Assembly: GCA_904066235.2 (NCBI GenBank)
Contig: CAJFCV020000001.1
Location: 13,015,291-13,079,290 of the forward strand
Source: Bursaphelenchus xylophilus
Lineage: Eukaryota; Nematoda; Chromadorea; Rhabditida; Aphelenchoididae
Length of the DNA stretch: 64,000 nt
Reading direction: 5' to 3'
Below the pieces are notes generated by a model. That model ran no database searches. It was not told where the DNA came from and worked only from the letters and a program-made list of their open reading frames with translations. Position 1 is the first letter of the stretch. Every line of letters starts with the position of its first letter. Made by a program: the position numbers and the translations under genes. Below, one piece after another: positions 44,560 to 57,400 of this stretch.

Positions 44560-46917
44560 TGTCAGCAGATTTTAGCGCTGAAAAGTTGATTTTTTTGTAA
44601 TTGCTCTATCGATGTCGCGGGTTTAGGTAAAGATCTAAAAATATGCACGTATGTGGGGTATTGGTCACATATCAATCCCTGAAAATTTTAGCTCACAACT
44701 TGAAAGGGCAGCCGAGATATTCAGCGGTCTTTGGAAACGAGAGAGTACGCGAAAGGCGGAGAGCGGTCAGAGAAAAGAGCGCTTTTTGGCCATATCTCAG
44801 CCCTTTTGAGACGGAAAAAAAGATTTTTTGTGAAAACATTACCCTCTACGGAAGAAATAAGCATGAATATTTTTTGGTTTTGTTTCAGCGAGAGAGTATG
44901 CGAAATGTGGAGGGCGGTCAGTGAAAAAACCTCTTTTTGGCCATATCTCAGCCAATTTCATGCGGAGAAAATTGATTTTTTATGGAAATATTACTCTCTA
45001 CGGTAGAAATAACCACGAAAACTTTTTATATCAAAATTCGCAAAAAAATTTCTAATTTTTTCCAACTTTTTTCCTAAAAATCTCGATCGTTTCTGCAAAA
45101 CGCGAGCTGGGAATCTCGCGTATGTCTTCGAAAAAAATTATTCTAAATTTCTGCTAAGTTTCATCAAACTCTGAGTGCCTCAGCCTGAAACAATTTTTTC
45201 TCTGACCGTCTCCTCAATTTCCAAAGTGTCTCGTCCGCAAAGATTGTTGAATATCTTGGCGGAGAATGCAAAGAAAAAGCTAAAATTGTTACTACTTGAT
45301 TTGTGGCCTATACAGAGCTTATGGTCCAAATTTCAAAACAATCTGAGAGGTTTCGTATTACGGTAAATTACAGTATCCCAAAAAATTACAAAATGTTAAA
45401 AATTCTTGCCAGTAAAGTGGTAAAAAGTTAAATTACCCGGAACATGGGAGTGTAAAGCTTCTAGAGAGAGCTTCGATATATTTTTTTTATTATTTTTTAT
45501 CCTTCAAGTACAATAACAAGATCAAGTTTACAAAAAAAAAATTTTTTTTTGATTTCGAAAAAATTTTTCTTGAAAAATAATCGCCGAACATGTCGCAAAC
45601 AAATTACTACGTGATTTGCCCTTTGTCTACAATATTTATAGTGAGAAAAAGTGAAACAAAATTGCCTTCAATTTCGTTCCGTCTCCAGACAGTTTTTGAT
45701 TGTAATTGTGGCGGAAAAAATTGAACGCAAAGTTCGAAAATTTAACAACCAGTTAACACTGAGGGTGTTTAAAGTGCGAACAAGTTATTTTGTCGCCCGT
45801 TTTTGGCGAAATTCCACAGCGAATTTGATCATGTTGTAGTAGATGGGAGATGATAGCGTTGGGAGACTGAACCCCCTGACAGAACCCCCCCCCCTGACTG
45901 AAGTTAGTTTGGTGCCCAGTACTGTTCAAACAATATGTTTTTAGCACTTGGTACTGTATAGTACTAAGTGGTACTATATAGCACGAGATTAAAATTAAGC
46001 CATAACGCGTTAATGCTGTTGGTTTGAAGCCCAGTACTTCTCAAAAAATGCGTTTTTAGCACTTGGTACTGTATAGCACTAAGTGGTACTATATAGCACA
46101 AGATAAAAATTAAGCCATAGATCTCATCAACGCGACTTTTAAAGAGCGCAGAAGTTGTTTTGACACTCAATAAAACGTAAACCAGTCATAAATTTGGGGA
46201 GGAGACGAAGAAAAATCAAAAAAATTTCAAAAAATTTCAAAATTTTATCGCTCGAGGGCTAAAGCTCAGATCCACTTCAATTTTGGCACAAATAATCTGG
46301 CTTGGCCACAAATCCATTTCTAAAAATTTCAGCCCAAAATTTACACCTGCAGCCAAGCAATTCAACAATCTTTCCCGACGAGAGACTGTGGAAATGTAAG
46401 AGACGTCAGAGAAAATTTGATTTTTGTCCATTTCTCTGCGAATATTGCATGGAAAAAGTTGGGATTTTGAAGAAATATTTTTCTCTACACTCCAAACAAA
46501 ATCCCAATTTTTTCAACTAAAAATTTCAAAAATTAAAAAAAAAATTTTTTTTTGAATTTTCCAATTTTCGGTTTAAAAATCTCAATTTTCTGAGCAAATT
46601 GCTAGATAAAATTTTTTCTGTATGTCATAAAAAATTTTTATCTCAATTTATGACAAGTTTCATCAAAATCCAACGGTTACTTTTTTCTAAAATCAAAATT
46701 TTTCCCAACTCTTGTCAAGAACAATATAAAAAACCCCAAAAATCAGACCTTGACTCCCTCTAAATTACCTTCTCGACGTTTGCAACCTTTTTCACCACTT
46801 TTTATACTGTCCCCATTATTATTTACTTCTTCTTTTCTTCGATTTTTGATCAAAACTCAAAGGAAAAAAAAATTTATTAGTGTTGTATAAAAAGTATTTC
46901 ATGAAATAAAAATTGAG
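44560..46917. other. Intergenic repeats between kinase-like and 610-aa genes
   Basis: Several family F units in both orientations occupy 44640-45360 and 46240-46520 (CTCTGACCGTCTCCTC, GGAGRGCGGTCAG, ATATCTCAGCC). Two copies of an AGTACT-rich 110-bp repeat lie at 45890-46110 (CACTTGGTACTGTATAG). A TTTATT (46873) serves as the likely minus-strand poly(A) signal of the next gene. No gene is seen. Confidence 0.6.
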
Positions 46918-49900
46918 TTAAGAGTCATTAAAGAAATCAATTTGTTGGTTCAACTCGGTGAGGTAGCAGATTTCCGCGTAGTGTTCTTTGATCAGGCGAT
47001 CAATGGATTGGGCGATTTCCATTTCGGGGCATTCGGCGGGAGGGACGTTTACATGGTATTTTTTGACCACGGAAAAGCTGAAAAAACGTATTTTCCTCAA
47101 CTTTACAAAATTTTTAAAAAATTGAAAAAAAAAATTATATTATCCATGACAAAAAAAATTTCAAAAAAAGAAAAAAAACCTTGCTAATAAAATTTTCTGA
47201 CCACGGGAAAGCTGAAAAAAAGGATTTTCTTTAACTTTACAAAATACAAAATTTAAAAAATTGAAAAAAAATATATTATCCATGACAAAAAAAATTCAAA
47301 AAAAGAAAAAAAATCATGATAATAAAATTTTCTGACCATAGAAAAGCTGGAAAAAAGATTTTCTTTAACTTTACAAAATTTTTAAAAAATTGAAAAAAAA
47401 ATTATATTATCCATGAAAAAAAATCTTCAAAAAAGAAGAAAAAATCATGCTAATAAAATTTTCTGACCACGGAAAGGCTGAAAAAAAAGATTTCTTTTGA
47501 CTTTACAAGATCATAAAAAATTCGAAAAAAATTATATTATCCATGACAAAATAATAAAAAAAAAAATTTTTTTTTTTGCTATTACCCAATAATCTCTTCC
47601 TCTTTATCCCCATTTTTTTATTTTTTGATATTTTAATTTCAATAAAAATCCAACTTACGGTATGTGCAAGTAGATGCCCACCTCCGTGACCAAGGCTTTG
47701 ATGGCTCTTCGCACTGGCCGTAAAATTTTTTCATCCGAAAATTCATTCAAATCAATGTGGAGGAATCGAATTTGGATGCCAAAATCAGTGATAAACTCTC
47801 TGATTCCCTCCACGAGGTTTGTAACACTAAAAAAAAAATTTTATCAAAAATCAAAAAAATTTTTTTTTTCAAAAAAAAAAATCAAAATGCACAAAATTTT
47901 TGTGTGATGCCTAAACATCTCATAAAATATCTTTTTTCCATCAATTCAACCTTTTTTATCCAAAAATCCAAAGATTTTTCCGAACATCACGTCCCTCTCC
48001 ATAATTTACGCCTTTCCTCCCTAAATTCCCGCAAAATCTTACGGATCAATTTCATATTTCTTCAAGTAGGGCTTGACGCTCATACGTTGCTCTTTGGCGC
48101 CTTTGCCGCGGTCCGACAACATCACAACAAAGTCCAATCTTCCCCATCGGTTGCTGATCTCCTTGCACATGACGTCATACTGCTCCTTGGTTTTGCCGTT
48201 GGTCATGGTGGCGCGTTGCTCGATGCGAGTGAATTGGCTGGCAAATCCGTCAAGATGGGTCTAAAAATTGAAAAAAAAACATAACAAATCACTTACTTCT
48301 ACAAGATCTTCTCCTTGAAGGACGAGATTCAGTTCGGGCATAATTTCTTCCGCCAAATAATGAACAATTCCGTTTTCTTCTCGTCTCCTTCCCGACTCAA
48401 AGCATTCGGGGACATCTAGAATTAAAAATTATTCAATTTGCCCTCAGGGTAAAAGGAAAATTCTCAAGTTGTAAGCTCAGAATCTTATATCCCTTGCGTC
48501 GACGGGTTTGCAAGTAAATCCCAAAAAAATTTTGATGTTTTCATTACCAAAACTTATGCAAATTTCGATCAATAAATCTTGATGGTTTTTACAAGTCCGT
48601 TTGCAAAGTCGCTGGAGTGATTTCGGCGACATGCACTGTGCAAAAACAAAAGGTCACATTGCACTGTGCAATTTTCCCACTTATTGCACAGTGCAACAGG
48701 TTTTTTTGGGAAAAACCGGTGACTTTTCTTGCACATCGCTGAAATCACTCCAGCGACTTTACAAATGGACTTCTAAAAACCATCAAGATTTATTGATTGA
48801 AATTTGCATAAATTTTGATAATGAAAAACTCAAAAGTTTTCCGGGATTTCCTTGCAACTCCGTCGACGCAAAGGACATCAAATTCTGAGCTTACAACGTG
48901 AGAATTTTCCCTTCTACCCTGAGGGCAAGTTGAATAATTTTCCTCTGTTCACAATCTGTAGAGTCTAAATACCAAGCACAACAATAATTTGACCTACTCA
49001 TGAGCATGCAGACGCCAGTGGCGGATTCATTTTTCGGCTTTGACCTTTTCGCCATCTCGTCCAACCACAACATGCAATTCTGTCGGAAAATGGCTTCGCA
49101 TTTCTCGTAGACGGGTAGGGTGCTCTCCAGCTTTTTGCGGGTGTTCCAACCCGTGCGAACGAACACAATCTCCGTCAAATGGCTGTCGTAGGCGAAGACT
49201 TTGACCATGTCGCCTTTGACTCGATGGACCGGCCGCTTCTTGCGCTGATCCCAGACGACGATTGGAAGGAAGGGGCGGGTTGCGTCGAAGAGGAACATGT
49301 CGTTTACCACCATCATTACCGCCGGGTATCCGCATCGCATGGCCTAAATATCGAACCTACTACAATATAAAAAAAAACTCACTCGTTTGATGAACCCTGG
49401 CTTCTGGAATATCGAAGCGATACTGTCTTTCCATTGGTGATCCAGCTTCTGGACGGCCCAGCCCTACAAGAAAACAAAAAAAAAACGGTACGATTTCGAA
49501 CTATCATCGGGCGCAGCTCGCGCCTTACCGAAAACGACCATTCCAACTCTTCGGCTGTGTGACTGTTAATACTGACAATGGAGATCGTCACCGGCTGATG
49601 AGGCAAGTCTTTGACGGAAAAGTCGACATCCGCCTGGGTTGCGCAAACATGTGAGACGCCCGGCGCAAACTCGTCATTATGCCGCGGCTCCATTGGAATT
49701 TTGACGCCTAGACTGTGCAAAAACAACATGTTCAGCTCTTCACCTATGCCACGGGTCACTCGAGTGTCGGCGAACTTAAAAAGTTTCAAGAATAAAAGGA
49801 TTTTTTTTTGATCATCATGGATAATATACCGAGAAGAATATTATCTTAGAGACGACTGATCTGACCGTTGAAAATGCATAGATGAGCTCCGAAGATGACA

Positions 49901-50752
49901 CAGAACAACTTTTGCTTTTTTACACCCAAAATTGGACAAGTTTTTGAATACTTTATGTGATCACCATGGCTAAGGTTTAAAGACGAGCATTCCCAGACGA
50001 GTTACAGATTTAGTGCTCGAAACATCATAAGTCAACTGCATACATCGTATTTAAAAAATCTTACAGCAAAAAATTGGGAATTTTTCCGAATTTTTGACAT
50101 TTTCCGTCAGGTATACCTAAAAACCAAGAACAATACAAAAACACTCACAATATACGTCCTATTAACGCTCAGCACCTCCGATATGACTACTTTGTCGTCA
50201 ACAACGCTTTTGCGGAACTGGACGAACGCCCCGTACGGGAAGGCGGTATGTTCTTCCTTGCGTTCGGCGGAGCGCAAGTCCAGGTAATCCTTCACGTCCG
50301 GGCAGACCTTGCGGTAAAGCGGATAGGCCTTGAAGGTCCCAACTTCCATTACCCAGTTGATAATGGGGCTGTGGGATGGAGAGTACCCATTTTGCGGGAA
50401 CACAACAAACCCAGAACGGGACTCGCTCTGAAGTCAAGTACAATATAGAGAATGGTCTGAAATTGAAGGAAATTCGATAAAATTTAAATCCAAGGACCTT
50501 GTAAACGGAGCTACAAAGCCTTTGCCTCACACTTACCTCCTGGTACTGCCGCATTTTGATGGCATTTTCCCGTTTCTGCTTCGGCGATAGTTTGAATCCG
50601 GAGAAGTGGATTTCCCTGTCCAACTTTATCGTCACCGGTTGCGAATTCATTCTTCCATCGTCTAAGCGACAATCCTCAATGTGCAAAAAAACTCTGCCCG
50701 AATTTCGCCTGCATACAATAACATAAAACGGAATGCCAAGATTCTTCGGCAT
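46918..50752 (-). CDS. Unknown 610-aa protein
   Basis: Nine exons join in phase: 50752-50537, 50427-50149, 49774-49529, 49463-49383, 49343-48998, 48415-48297, 48260-48043, 47826-47659 and 47077-46918. The ATG at 50752 (MPKNLGIPFYV) is the first in frame; an in-frame extension upstream lacks ATG. No signal peptide or membrane segment is obvious. Readable blocks are VFLHIEDCRLDDGRM, YGAFVQFRKSVVDDKV, MRCGYPAVMMVVNDMFLFDA with RPFLPIVVWDQRKKRP, and a C-terminal FVVMLSDRGKGAKEQRM plus IRFLHIDLNEFSDEKI region. I do not recognise the family. Intron 2/3 uses an unusual TTTTAAG acceptor, intron 5 contains a 520-bp palindrome and intron 8 carries four tandem copies of the 3' splice site. Confidence 0.75.
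47062..47560. repeat. Four tandem units copying the last 3' splice site
   Basis: Units of about 130 bp start at about 47062, 47195, 47329 and 47458. Each reads, on the minus strand, CTTT..TTTCAGC followed by TTTYCCGTGGTCA, that is the acceptor and first bases of exon 9, and TTATATTATCCATG. Three are decoys inside intron 8 and the one at 47077 is the real site. Confidence 0.85.
48425..48945. repeat. 520-bp palindrome in intron 5 of the 610-aa gene
   Basis: Arms of about 220 bp mirror each other, from TTGCCCTCAGGGTA (48440) to its complement near 48915. The inner arms ATCAATAAATCTTGATGG (48570) and complement (48783) are also mirrored. The loop holds three GCACWGTGC motifs. Confidence 0.85.
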
Positions 50753-51018
50753 CGAAAGTTTTCGCCCCAGGGGACAATGCAATGCCCAATGTTAGAAATT
50801 TTTATCGCTTTCCGGATCTTTCTAGAAAGTTTTCTTTTTTTCTCTGCCTAAAGTGATCAGTTCTTGGGGGGAAACTGATTTTAAACCGTATTCGACTTTT
50901 TCCTCGTGTTTATGAGATACTATTTCATTTATTTACCAATCTCGCATAAATTTTATGCCCAATTTACTTGGAATAGCCTAAAATAATATAAATTTATGGT
51001 CTGATCAAAGAATTCTCT

Positions 51019-54000
51019 TCATGACAATCCTTTCGATGCGGCTTCGGTGTAACGGTATGGTGGTGTAATTTCCAAGGTGGTTGTGCACTGTACCGTCTTT
51101 GAAACCTAAAATAAAATTTTTAGTCAAAAAAATTGGAAAAAATAGATACTTACGAGGAATTCGCTGCAAAGGGCGTAACGATAAGTGGAGCCGAGGGTCA
51201 AAGTGATTAGAGGTTTAAAACAGGCGTCGTTGATATCTTTAAATCTAAAACACGAAAATTTATCCACATTAGACATTTTTAGCTTGTCCTTTATAATCGG
51301 GAAGGATAACATACGTGGAACTCTCCGATCTTGTTGAAACTTGGTGCAGATTTCGAAAAACACTTGCCAAGACAAATTGGAAATTTTTAGCTTGCACTTT
51401 GCACAAATCGTGAAGATTTTTAGGTGGGAAATTGGCGAAAATCGAAAAAATTTTTGCAGTTTTGGGCAAGAAATGTTGAGTGTCTGTTACATTCGACGAG
51501 TATAATATTTCTACAAAGAATCAATGTTTCCCGAGAGCGTATACAAATTGAGGAGCCGACCAGATGAAAGAAATCTCGGCCATTCGCTCGGAAAACATGA
51601 TTCGTTGTAGAAATATTATACTCCTCGTCTTTAACAGACGCTCAACATTTCTTGCCTAAAATTGCAAACAAATTTTCGATTTTGGCCAGTTTCCCACCTA
51701 AAAATCTCCGCGATTTGTGCAAAGCGCAAGCAAAAAATGTCCAATGTGTCTTGGAAAGTGTTGTTCGAAATTTGCTCCGAGTTTCCGCAAAATCCGAGGG
51801 TTCCACTTATGTTATCCTTCCGATTATAAAGGACAAGCTAAAAATTTCCAATGTGCCTTGGCAAGCGTTATTCGGTATTAATATTTGCCCCAAAAGAAAA
51901 CATGGCTTCACGATTTGTCTAACTCACCGAAACCATGCCGTCCTGGCGACGCAAACTGGGCATCGGAGGATCAAATTGTTGACATGCATTAGTTTGCCCT
52001 TATAAAGAGTCTCCAAGTCTTCATTTGAGACCAGTTTTGCCAAATGGCGGGAGTAATCACCGCTGGATTGCTCGCTGCCAAAGTGGCTTCCATTAAATCC
52101 GGGGCATTCCGTGATGTTTCGGTGCAAACATCCCTGGACAACGTTTGGAGTGTCTAGCGAGGAACAGTTCACCTAAAATAATTTTTTTTGGATTGTTGGG
52201 GAGAAAAATTGATAGGATTGTTATTACAATCAGTATCGACTTTCCACAAAAAATCAATTTTTTCCGAGCGGAATCCGCAAAGATTTAGTCAAAAAACGCT
52301 TTTTTCTCTGACCACCCTCCTCATTTTGCATGCTCTCTCGCAAAAAAGATCAGCCGATACCTCAGCGGCAGGTGAAAAACACGAACTAAAATTTTCAAGG
52401 ATTGATTTGCGACCTATTCAGGGTACCTGTGCAAGATTTTAAGAAAATCTTTATTTCTCTACCCATTTCTCGCAACACGAGATGCGCTCAAAGTGGTACC
52501 CTCAGATTTGCATCAAATCTTGCACAGATATTTTGTATAGGCCACACATCAATCCCTGAAAATTTTAGTTCGTGTTTTCCACCTGCCGCTGAGATATTGG
52601 CTGATCTCTTTTGCGAGAGTGCGCAGAGTGAGGAGAGTGGTCACAGAAAAAACGTTTTTTGGTGAATTCTTTGTGGGTTTCGTTGGGAAAAACTCGATTT
52701 TTCTGTAGGAAAGTTTCACTCTACTTCTGAAACTGCATTGCATTTTTTCGGCCATAAAAATTCGAGCTTTTAATTTCGAAAAAATAGAATCTTTGAAACC
52801 GAACCTACCATCTCGTGTTTTGGGTGGCACACAGTCGCAGCAATAGGAGAATGCGGTCCTGCCACAAACAGACTACTGGTGTTTACCTCGTGAACTCGAT
52901 AGGCGTAGGCCATGGGTCCACAGCCTCGCGTGCAATAATCCTGAAAACAGTAAACATAACATAACGTTTTAATCAAATCTGGCGCAAAGTTAGCCTAGGC
53001 TCTTCTAGGGAAGAGTCACATTTCCAGCTCGCGTTTTGCAGAAATGCTTGAGTCTTTGATCAAAAATTCGAAGAAAAACATTTTTTCGAATTTCGTCTAG
53101 AAAATTTCCAAGGACATGAGATCGCGCGGGATACCCCTTTTCTAGGAAAAATAAATTTTTTGAAGGTAAATCCGCAAAGATATGGGCGAGAAACCTGTTT
53201 TTCGTCTGGCCGTCTCCTCATTTTGTATGCTGTCTCGGAAAAAGAATTCACAATATCTCCGGCGCTGCTGGAAATTGAGAATTGAAATTTTCTGTAGTCA
53301 ACACGTGCATTATACAGAGTAAGTGTGCAAAGTTTGAGGGAGATCCGAGAGTCTTGATTTTTTCGTTTTCCCCTTGGTCCCCCCTTACTATAATACTTTT
53401 TTGGCGATTTTTGTTTGAAACCTTCCATTTACTCTTCCACCAAAATATTTCAAAATACCATGGAAAACTCTTTTCCTTACCATATGAAAGGACGCGGAGA
53501 CATTTCGACTATAACTCCAGGGGGTCTGATTATAGTGGCAATGATCGAAGGTCTGGAACGTATCTTTGCTTTTAATGATGTCCTCCTCCACATTGAATAA
53601 GGCGATCCGCAGTCGGTAGTGCATTCCCAGGATGGTGATGCACAGAATCGCCATCAGCATAAAGGTCAGGATCGTGAACTGAAGGAGATCTTTTTATATT
53701 GTACATGAATAAAAGATAAAAAAAAGTTTTTTCCAAAAAAAATTTTTTTCGACTTGAAAAAGTCAGAGTCTGTCCGAAATGAGGAGCACAAGATTTCCAC
53801 AAAAAATCCATTTTTTCCGTCCGAAATTCAAAGAGATATTGCGAAAAAAAGAAACTTTTCTCTGACCGTCTCCTCATTTTGTGTGCTCTCTCGGAAAAAG
53901 ATTGCCTTATTTCTCGGCGGTCACTACAAATGGAGAGCCCAAATTTTCAGCGATTGATATACGCCCTATATGGAGTATATACGCAAATTTTTTTCCCAAA

Positions 54001-54228
54001 AATTTCAATATTATTATTGTTATATTACACATGATGATCAAACTTGCATTGATGAACAGAATGGTCAGACATGGGATTCGGCGCAGCATGATGCGGAAAA
54101 TCTCTTCCTTTGCCCTGCGCAAAACAATGTACTGAAATTGGAGTTGATTATTCTAGCTTTTCGGACCTTATACTTACATCCTTCGCCGGTGCATTCGTAA
54201 TCCTGCTACTGGGTCGGGCATCGCTCAT
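51019..54228 (-). CDS. Type II membrane glycoprotein, unknown, 295 aa
   Basis: Seven exons join in phase: 54228-54178, 54131-54048, 53678-53481, 52940-52809, 52172-51928, 51244-51154 and 51105-51019. The start MSDARPSSRITNAPAKD leads to a basic stretch (RRAKEEIFRIMLRR) and one long hydrophobic helix at about residues 38-63, implying a cytoplasmic N-terminus and a 230-residue outer domain. That domain has about ten cysteines (DYCTRGCGPMAYAYRV, NCSSLD, LRCPVCVAR) and N-glycosylation sites NQT, NVS, NTS, NCS and NIT. I do not recognise the family. Intron 2 appears to use a GC donor (AAT|GCAAGT), the only donor that keeps frame. It lies between the arginase gene and the 610-aa gene on the same strand; intergenic gaps of about 250 bp could allow an operon. 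Confidence 0.72.
51270..51900. repeat. Family F-related inverted repeat in membrane-protein intron
   Basis: Two arms mirror around 51565: TCGACGAGTATAATATTTCT and its complement, CAACATTTCTTGCCTAAAA, CACCTAAAAATCT and ATAAAGGACAAGCTAAAAAT. The unit resembles a fold-back version of family F. Confidence 0.75.
52230..52760. repeat. Family F inverted pair in membrane-protein intron
   Basis: A unit in forward sense (CTCTGACCACCCTCCTC at 52307) is followed by one in reverse sense (GAGGAGAGTGGTCACAG at 52631), meeting near 52480. Confidence 0.75.
52975..53360. repeat. Repeat family F unit
   Basis: CTGGCCGTCTCCTCATTTTG and ATATCTCCGGCG blocks identify a diverged unit. A further unit lies at 53750-53985 (CTCTGACCGTCTCCTC). 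Confidence 0.7.
54045..54048 (-). other. Probable GC-AG donor (AAT|GCAAGT)
   Basis: It joins LFIN to FTILTF in phase and completes the membrane helix. GT candidates downstream shift the frame. Confidence 0.55.
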
Positions 54229-54476
54229 TTTTTCGATGACAGCCAACAACTAATGAGCCAGAGAAACAATGAGTGTTTTTGGGGCGAAAAACGAAAAAAA
54301 AAATTTTTTGAAATTTGCATAAATTGGCGAAATTTTTGAAATTTGCATAAAAAATCGAAAAAAGCTTTGTTTAATTTTTGCTTCAAAATTCAATTTTTCT
54401 CTGTTCCAAATCATTTTCAAGTCAGTTTATTCTGTCATGGCCATGAAATTCCAACAAATTCTCCAAGATTTCTAGT

Positions 54477-57400
54477 TCAACTGTTCAATTTATTCCGCAG
54501 ATCATGCCACTTGCTGGTGTAGATGTTGCGCAACAAATCGATGCACAAACGTTCCGTCCGGCGGTCGGGAGTGTCTCTTTCCGGAGAGAATTCGGCCAAT
54601 TCCGTGGCCACAAGTCGAGAAAAATCGAGTTCCTGAAAAAATTATATTACTTTAGGCATCAACAAATGAAGTCAAACTGCTCTTGACACGATTCTCAGAT
54701 TTTCTTCAAATTTTGCTTATTTGGCCCATCTGGGCTGTAAATCAATTTCTCACAATCTTAGGTCGTAATTTGCAAATTGAACCGAGATTTTGAACGAAAC
54801 TTTGAAAGAGTGAGAGAGAGCATGGAAAATGAGGAGAGATGGTCAGAGAAACATTTTTGTTTCTATTTTTCTTTATTTCGCATGGAAAAAATTGATTTTT
54901 AATGCAAATATTATACTCATTGAGCAATAAACTTCGATTTTTAAAAGTCCAAAATAAAAAAAAAAAAAATTTTAATTTTCGCCATTTTCGACCAAAAAAT
55001 ATCAAAAATTTCGAAAAATCCTCAACTTAAAAATCCGACAGAGCTCTCAAAAAATTCTCAGCCAAAATTCGGCCAAGTCTCATCAAAATCCAATCCTCAA
55101 ATCAACAATTTCCAGTCAAAAATCACACTTACATGAAGTGCATTCAAAAACTCGTCCGGATCCAGCCCATCCGGCTCCGGAGTCCCAACAGCGGGCGCTG
55201 CGACCGGATCAAACCCATCCAAATCGATCGACATCCCAAATCCGGCCGTTCCGTTGCGAGCAATGGCCACTGCTTCCTTCAGAACGGCCGAAATTCCTCG
55301 TTCTTTCACCTCGTCCATGTAGAATATTCTGACCTAAAAAATTTTTTGAAAATTTGACAAAACTTGATGAAAATAAAAACGGCGGTTTTCCAAGGTCTTT
55401 TAAAACTTTTTAGCTCCATTTTTTCAGAAATCGTACCGATTTTTTGGTCGAAAATTTTTTTTTTCTTTTTTTTGAAAAAAATGGCGCTACGACATTTCGG
55501 GTCAGGGACAACTCGGGTCGCGACAACTCGGGTCAACGACCACTCGGGTCAACGACACTTCGGGTCAACGACACCTCGGGTCAACGACATTTCGGGTCAA
55601 CGATACCGTTTAATATTTTCGCTTCGGGACTTGGAAAAAAGAATTTTTTGGTGAATTTAAAAAATTTTTCAAATGTTTTCGCTTCGGGACTTGGAAAAAA
55701 GAATTTTTTGGTGAATTTAAAAAAATTTTCAAATGTTTTCGCTTCGGGACTTGGAAAAAAAGGATTTTTTGTGAAATTTGAATAAAATCTGAAATGTTTT
55801 CGCTTCGGGACTTTTAACAAAAGGATTTTTTGTGAAAATTGAAAAAAATTTGAAAGGTTTTCGAGCTGACTGAGTATGAACTGACTGAATATGAAAACTG
55901 GGTTTCTGTTACCTTACTGCCTTTAGGGATTCTTTTTGAAAATTTTTCGACTTATGGCACTTTTAGACGTTAATGGTGTTGTTTTGGTGCCTAGTACTGC
56001 TTAAAAAACACATTTTTAACACTTGGTACTAAATAGTACTACCTGGTACTATTTAGTACGAGGTGCAAATTTGGCCGTAAGGCGGTAATGGCGTTGGTTT
56101 GGTGCTTAGTAGAACCCAAAAACACGTTTTAACACTTGGTACTATATAGTACCAACTGGTACTGTTTTGTAAGAAGTGAAAATTTGGTCATGAGGCAGTA
56201 ATGGTGATGGTTTGGTGCTTAGTAGAGCCCAAAAACACGTGGTACTATATAGTACCAGGTGGTACCATTGGTTTTAGACAAAATTTTAGTGCTGCCGGCA
56301 CCACAGTTAATATTCAGTCAGACACCCTTTTTTCTACTTCCGATGCGAAAACATTTCAAAATTTTGTTGAATTTTCCTTTTTTTTTTTTTTTAAAATAAA
56401 AAAAAAGCTCCAAATTCCCTTCCAACTCACATTCAGATCCTTCAACAGCTTCTCCTCGGGACGTTCGAACGACCGAATTCCGACCATGGCCAAATTTTCG
56501 GGCTGAATTTTCGGGATCTTATCGAACAGCCCCGCCAATTGCAAGTCCCCATAGCCAAGCAGATGCGCCACCGGCATTCCATGCACATTTCCCGTCTCGC
56601 TGCTCTGCGGAGTGTGTGCGTCGAGATGGGCGTCGATCCAGACCAGTCCGAGACGACCGCGGCCCATCGCGGCCAACGCCGCCGAAACGCCGCTCCAGGT
56701 TCCCATCGCGACGGAATGATCGCCACCAATCACGCACAAGTCCTTCTTGTCCATGATGACGCGTTTCGCGCATTTGGCCAGCTCTTTGATGTAGACTCGG
56801 ATGTCTGAAAGGAGAAATGAGATTTTTTTTGTTAATGTCAAGTGTAATATAATTATGATATCAAAATAAGTCCAAAGTGGCTGAAACTGAAAATATAGCA
56901 ATAAATAAGCATAAAGTGCTCATGTTAGAAATCTTAGACCACTGTGAAAAGAACTCTTCGAGATATAGGGACCTAAAGTCTGATGTCAAGTGTAATATAA
57001 TTCTAATATCCAAATAAGTCCGAATTGGCTGAAACCAAAAATATAGCAATAATTAGACATAGAATAGTAATGATAGAAATTTCAGATCTCTATTAAAATA
57101 ATTCTTCGAGATATAGGGACATAAAGTTTGATGTCAAGTGTAATATAATTGCCTGTCTAAACATGTTCGATTTTAGCAAATTTCAGAATAGAACAGAACA
57201 AGCCTATAGTGTGTCTACTATAAAAATATTAGATCTTCTTGCATGAAAATCTCTGAGATATAGGACCTGAAGTTTGATATCAAGTGTAATATAATGATGA
57301 CTTTCAAACTTTCCGTTTTCGGCTAAAAACAAGACGTACACAAAGATTATAGTATAAAATGATATTTAGAACATTTCAGGCCATTTTAAGTAGTCATTTT

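Noticed and set aside
50537..50782. Start of the 610-aa gene at 50782
   Set aside because: The frame there begins with TTG, not ATG. The first in-frame ATG is at 50752.
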